From NCBI GenBank assembly GCA_934351445.1, contig CAKRIZ010000004.1, forward strand, positions 26,626-90,625: a stretch of 64,000 bases of DNA, given 5' to 3'. Below, one piece after another: positions 60,790-64,000 of the stretch. A model generated the notes under the pieces. That model saw only the letters and a list, made by a program, of their open reading frames with translations, had not been told where the DNA came from and made no database searches. The stretch's first letter is position 1, and each line of letters starts with the position of its first letter. The stretch is from an uncultured Eubacterium sp. (lineage in GTDB: Bacteria > Bacillota > Clostridia > Lachnospirales > Lachnospiraceae). Both the position numbers and the translations under genes were made by a program.

Positions 60790-61485
60790 ATGACAGTAGT
60801 GGAAGCAGTATTGCTGTTGATCGGCGTTGTATTTTTTATCGGAAGTTTTTTTATCACGGAGAAGCTCTCACCGGCTGATGTAAACAAAGTTGCAGAACTC
60901 AGTGAGGGAGAGTTACGTGTACTCGTGGATCGTGAACTTGATACTGCACGTGCGAAGGTGTCTGATGTGGTCGATGAAGCGATGGATCTGACGATCGATA
61001 AGGTACAGCGCACGATGGAGCGTGATACGAATGAGAAGATCATGGCGATCAGTGAGTATTCCGATGCTACCATGGAGCAGCTAAAAAAGATAAACCATGA
61101 GGTGACATTCCTCTACAGTATGTTGGGCGATAAGCATGCCCAGTTGAATGAGGCCATGGAACAGATGGATGAACTGATCCGAACCTATCAGTCATTGCGT
61201 GCGATGCCTATGCCGGATGTACAGGCCGTACCTGCGGCAAGTGAACCGGTTGAGCCGGTGGTACAGCCGGTTCAGACGCAGACGGAAGCAGTTCCACAGG
61301 ATGAGGAACTGCCTCAGGAGGTGGAAATGCCGGAGGAAGAATCGAAGCCTGTCAGTGTCAGGGAGCAGATCCTGGAGCGGTATCATGCAGGTGAAGACCT
61401 GACAGATATTGCGAGAAATCTCGGTCTCGGCTTTGGAGAGGTGAAACTGATCGTAGAGCTATACAGAGGGGAAGAGGAATCGTGA
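60790..61485 (+). CDS. DUF6115-like membrane/coiled-coil protein at the swrB position
   Basis: 231 aa. One N-terminal TM (VVEAVLLLIGVVFFIGSFFI), a long coiled coil (about 30-140), a Pro/Glu/Val-rich linker and a C-terminal helical domain (VREQILERYHAGEDLTDIAR; NLGLGFGEVKLIVELYRG) resembling a small helix-turn-helix. I associate it with DUF6115. In B. subtilis the gene after sigD, ylxL (swrB), encodes a TM/coiled-coil activator of flagellar export; the same place and layout suggest an analogous role (inference). The last 4 bp overlap the next gene. Confidence 0.82.
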   Translation: MTVVEAVLLLIGVVFFIGSFFITEKLSPADVNKVAELSEGELRVLVDRELDTARAKVSDVVDEAMDLTIDKVQRTMERDTNEKIMAISEYSDATMEQLKKINHEVTFLYSMLGDKHAQLNEAMEQMDELIRTYQSLRAMPMPDVQAVPAASEPVEPVVQPVQTQTEAVPQDEELPQEVEMPEEESKPVSVREQILERYHAGEDLTDIARNLGLGFGEVKLIVELYRGEEES

Positions 61486-62078
61486 AATTAAAGTATTATC
61501 TGCGGGGAATGGGTGTTGGCGTTATTGTGACGACCGTGATACTCATGATCATTTTTTCATTTCATAAGCAGGAGACACTGTCGGATGACCAGATCCGTGA
61601 ACGGGCGGCTGCGCTGGGCATGGTGATGGCTGACGAAGTAAGTGACAGTGGAAAGCTGTCCGATACATTGCCGGATGACACACCGGACACAGCTTCGGAT
61701 CAGACGTCATCAATAGCGGAAACGCAAGATGATAAAGAAGATAATAAAAAAGATGATAAAAAAGATGATAAAAAAGACACATCGGATGACAAGAGTGAGA
61801 CAAAAGACAATGATGTAGAGACTGTCGAACAGATTGAATTATCGATCGTAGGCGGGGAGTATTCGGATGATGTATGCAAAAAACTCAAGAGAGCCGGAGT
61901 GATCGATGATGCAGATGATTTTAACAAGTATTTATCGGAGGGTGGATATGACAGCCTGATCCAGCCGGGTACTTACATCATACCGAAAGATGCCGATTAC
62001 GATACAATCATTCGTCTGATTACGGAGAGAAACGACGATCAGACAAAGGATACTGGAAAAAAAGATAAAAAGAGATAA
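61482..62078 (+). CDS. Membrane protein with a MltG-like LysM-type domain
   Basis: 198 aa with a GTG start (MKLKYYLRGMGVG). One TM (VGVIVTTVILMIIFSF) is followed by an Asp/Lys-rich linker (about 75-115). A C-terminal domain reads IELSIVGGEYSDDVCKKLKR, AGVIDDADDFNKYLSEGGYD, then LIQPGTYIIPKDADYDTIIR. This resembles the LysM-like module at the start of MltG/YceG endolytic transglycosylases, but the catalytic domain is absent. It is probably a wall-binding or wall-sensing membrane protein. It overlaps the DUF6115-like gene by 4 bp. Confidence 0.8.
   Translation: MKLKYYLRGMGVGVIVTTVILMIIFSFHKQETLSDDQIRERAAALGMVMADEVSDSGKLSDTLPDDTPDTASDQTSSIAETQDDKEDNKKDDKKDDKKDTSDDKSETKDNDVETVEQIELSIVGGEYSDDVCKKLKRAGVIDDADDFNKYLSEGGYDSLIQPGTYIIPKDADYDTIIRLITERNDDQTKDTGKKDKKR
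61727..61777 (+). repeat. Short tandem repeats in the Lys/Asp linker
   Basis: gataaaaaagat units encode K-D-D-K-type repeats in the linker of the MltG-like protein. Several units are identical, a typical slippage-prone tract. Confidence 0.8.
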
Positions 62079-62096
62079 TATTTTGAAAAAAAGCGC

Positions 62097-62125
62097 TTGC
62101 ATTCCGCCGGCGCTTATGTTATGTT
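62097..62125 (+). promoter_or_regulatory. Candidate rpsB promoter
   Basis: TTGCAT (62097-62102) and TATGTT (62120-62125) with 17-bp spacing predict a start near 62132 and a leader of about 100 nt before rpsB. An AAGCGC/GCGCTT stem (62091-62115) spans the -35. Confidence 0.4.
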
Positions 62126-62232
62126 TATAAGGCTTATGATTAACAAACACACGAAAGGATCATTATTCTGGTGCCGCAAGGTGGAATGATGGAGAGAGAT
62201 TCGTGGAAGAACAAACCAATGGAGGTAAAAAA

Positions 62233-62973
62233 ATGAGCGTAATTACAATGAAACAGTTACTGGAGGCAGGTGTTCATTTTGGACATCAGACAAGAAGATG
62301 GAACCCTAAAATGGCTCCCTACATCTACACAGAGAGAAATGGTATCTACATCATCGACTTACAGAAGTCTGTAGGCATGGTTGACGATGCTTACAATGCA
62401 GTAGCAGATATCGCTGCAAATGGTGGTACAATCCTCTTTGTAGGTACAAAGAAGCAGGCGCAGGATGCAATCAAGACTGAGGCAGAGCGTTGCGGAATGT
62501 ACTATGTAAATGAGAGATGGTTAGGCGGTATGCTGACCAACTTCAAGACCATCCAGAGCCGTATCAAGAGATTAAAGGATATCGAGCGCATGGAAGAGGA
62601 CGGAACATTTGATGTTCTTCCTAAGAAAGAAGTGATTGCGCTGAAGAAAGAGTTAGAGAAGCTTCAGAAGAACCTTGGCGGTATCAAGGAAATGAAGAAG
62701 ATTCCGGATGCAATCTTTATCGTAGATCCCAAGAAGGAGCGTATCTGTGTACAGGAGGCTCATACATTAGGTATTCCCCTGATCGGTATCGCTGATACCA
62801 ACTGTGATCCTGAGGAACTGGATTATGTGATTCCTGGTAATGATGATGCGATCCGTGCCGTAAAGCTGATCGTTTCTAAGATGGCAGATGCTGTCGTAGA
62901 GGCTAATCAGGGAGCATCTGAGGATGCAGTATACGAAGGCGAAGATGTTGCTGAGGAAGCAGCAGAGGCATAA
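62233..62973 (+). CDS. rpsB: Ribosomal protein S2
   Basis: 246 aa. The hallmark N-terminus is [20 protein letters not shown], followed by [59 protein letters not shown] and [20 protein letters not shown]. The start at 62233 has GGAGGT 6 nt upstream; an in-frame GTG at 62203 is spurious. It follows the flagellar operon as in Bacillus. Confidence 0.98.
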   Translation: MSVITMKQLLEAGVHFGHQTRRWNPKMAPYIYTERNGIYIIDLQKSVGMVDDAYNAVADIAANGGTILFVGTKKQAQDAIKTEAERCGMYYVNERWLGGMLTNFKTIQSRIKRLKDIERMEEDGTFDVLPKKEVIALKKELEKLQKNLGGIKEMKKIPDAIFIVDPKKERICVQEAHTLGIPLIGIADTNCDPEELDYVIPGNDDAIRAVKLIVSKMADAVVEANQGASEDAVYEGEDVAEEAAEA

Positions 62974-63002
62974 TTATCACGACAGATTTGGAGGAAAGAT
63001 CA

Positions 63003-63938
63003 ATGGCTATTACAGCAGCAATGGTAAAAGAACTGCGTGAAATGACCGGCGCAGGTATGATGGATTGCAAGAAGGCATTAAATGAGACAAACGGAAATAT
63101 GGATGAGGCTGTTGAGTTCTTGAGAAAGAACGGACAGGCTAAGGCTGAGAAGAAAGCCAGCCGTATCGCAGCAGAAGGTCTGTGTACTGTAGTTACAGAC
63201 GGAGATCAGACAGCAGCAGTTGTTGAGGTAAACTCAGAGACAGACTTCGTTGCAAAGAATGAGACATTCCAGGCATTCGTAGCAGCAGTTGCAAAGCAGG
63301 CAGTTGCTTCCGATGCAGCAGACATGGATGCATTCATGGCTGAGAAGTGGAATGAGGATGAGTCTAAGACTGTAGCTGATGCTCTGGTAGAGAAGGTTGC
63401 AGTCATCGGCGAGAATTTAAAGATCCGCCGTTTTGAGAGAGTTTCAGAGCCGAACGGCTGCGTTGTAACATATGTACACGGTGGCGGCAGAATCGGTGTT
63501 ATCGTAGATGCTGAGACATCTGTAGTTAACGATGAAGTAAAAGAAGGCATGAAGAACATCGCAATGCAGATCGCTGCATTAGCTCCCAAGTATGTATCAC
63601 GTGATGAAGTAAGCGCTGATTACATCGCACATGAGAAGGAGATCTTAAAGGCTCAGATCATGAACGATCCCAAGGAGTCACAGAAGCCTGAGAAGGTGAT
63701 CAATGGCATGATCGAGGGACGTATCAGCAAAGAGTTAAAGGAGATCTGTCTGGTAGATCAGGTATACGTTAAGGCTGAGGATGGAAAGCAGACGGTAGCG
63801 AAGTATATCGATGAGCTGTCAAAGGCTGTAGGTGCTCCTGTAAAGATTAAAAAGTTTGTTCGTTTCGAGACCGGTGAGGGACTTGAGAAGAAGAATGAGG
63901 ACTTTGCTGCAGAAGTAGCTGCACAGATGAACGCATAA
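63003..63938 (+). CDS. tsf: Elongation factor Ts
   Basis: 311 aa. UBA-like N-terminus MAITAAMVKELREMTGAGMM, then CKKALNETNGNMDEAVEFLR. The core motif VVEVNSETDFVAKNETFQAF is the EF-Tu-contacting TDFV region, followed by the two-subdomain core. The length is typical. GGAGG lies 7 nt before ATG 63003. The remaining 62 bp to the window end hold nothing I can identify. Confidence 0.98.
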   Translation: MAITAAMVKELREMTGAGMMDCKKALNETNGNMDEAVEFLRKNGQAKAEKKASRIAAEGLCTVVTDGDQTAAVVEVNSETDFVAKNETFQAFVAAVAKQAVASDAADMDAFMAEKWNEDESKTVADALVEKVAVIGENLKIRRFERVSEPNGCVVTYVHGGGRIGVIVDAETSVVNDEVKEGMKNIAMQIAALAPKYVSRDEVSADYIAHEKEILKAQIMNDPKESQKPEKVINGMIEGRISKELKEICLVDQVYVKAEDGKQTVAKYIDELSKAVGAPVKIKKFVRFETGEGLEKKNEDFAAEVAAQMNA

Positions 63939-64000
63939 TCTTACAGTTCGCATAAGAATTTGAACCGTATTATTATCATGTAAATCAACGAAAAACCTTG

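Noticed and set aside
62097..62232. A known ribosomal-protein leader RNA before rpsB
   Set aside because: A stem and a leader of about 100 nt exist, but I could not match the pattern of a known S2 leader; reported only as a promoter.
1..64000. CRISPR arrays, tRNA/rRNA genes, insertion sequences, prophage
   Set aside because: No regularly spaced repeats, cloverleaf-like sequences, transposases, integrases or phage genes were seen on reading through the window.

Overview
The window looks like chromosomal DNA of a motile, spore-forming, anaerobic Firmicute, most likely a Lachnospiraceae member (Roseburia/Agathobacter-like). This assignment rests on gene content: a Bacillus/Clostridium-type fla/che operon, CodY, a sigma-K-like factor, NfnAB, DUF1292 and DUF5662 proteins, and a run of large proteins resembling the DUF5716/DUF5717 families. 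No comparison was run. Nearly all genes are on the + strand and tightly packed. I saw no tRNA, rRNA, CRISPR array, transposase or integrase.

Layout. 1-4883: two COG0523 (CobW-like) metal GTPases, a cytosolic BMP-type protein with a ParB-like N-terminus, and a phosphoesterase. 5072-7350: nfnA-nfnB, an electron-bifurcating ferredoxin:NADP transhydrogenase, between two hairpin terminators. 7401-8519 (-): a CobD/HisC-like aminotransferase. 8637-15853: an operon-like run of a 1178-aa protein, an actin/Hsp70-fold protein, a TPR protein, a two-TM coiled-coil protein and a CsoR-type metal sensor with a His-rich tail. 15890-21470: UvrD-like helicase, DUF1292 protein, a glycogen-debranching-like protein without recognisable catalytic residues, TraX-like and DUF5662 proteins. 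21571-27087: sigma-K-like factor, comM, dprA, topA. 27247-28029: codY.

28323-61485 is a near-continuous flagellar/chemotaxis operon: flgB-flgC-fliE-fliF-fliG-fliH-fliI-fliJ-motE-like-fliK-flgD-TIGR02530-flgE, a 332-bp break with repeats and a promoter, then motA-motB-fliL-fliM-fliY-fliO-fliP-fliQ-fliR-flhB-flhA-flhF-flhG-pilZ-cheB-cheA-cheW-cheC-cheD-small membrane protein-sigD-small protein-DUF6115-like. A MltG-like membrane protein, rpsB and tsf follow. This is the Bacillus order (dprA-topA-...-codY-fla/che-sigD-ylxL-rpsB-tsf) with hslVU, xerC, trmFO, cheY and flbD absent from their usual places.

How it fits together: the basal body, export gate, motor, hook and chemotaxis core are encoded with their sigma factor SigD, and nutrient control is suggested by a CodY-box-like site in the codY promoter. 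The most unusual items are the uncharacterised four-gene cluster at 8637-15500, the debranching-enzyme-like pseudoenzyme, the BMP/ParB-like fusion, the GTPase/DUF1980-like fusion, and FlgD with a surface-protein-like helical extension.
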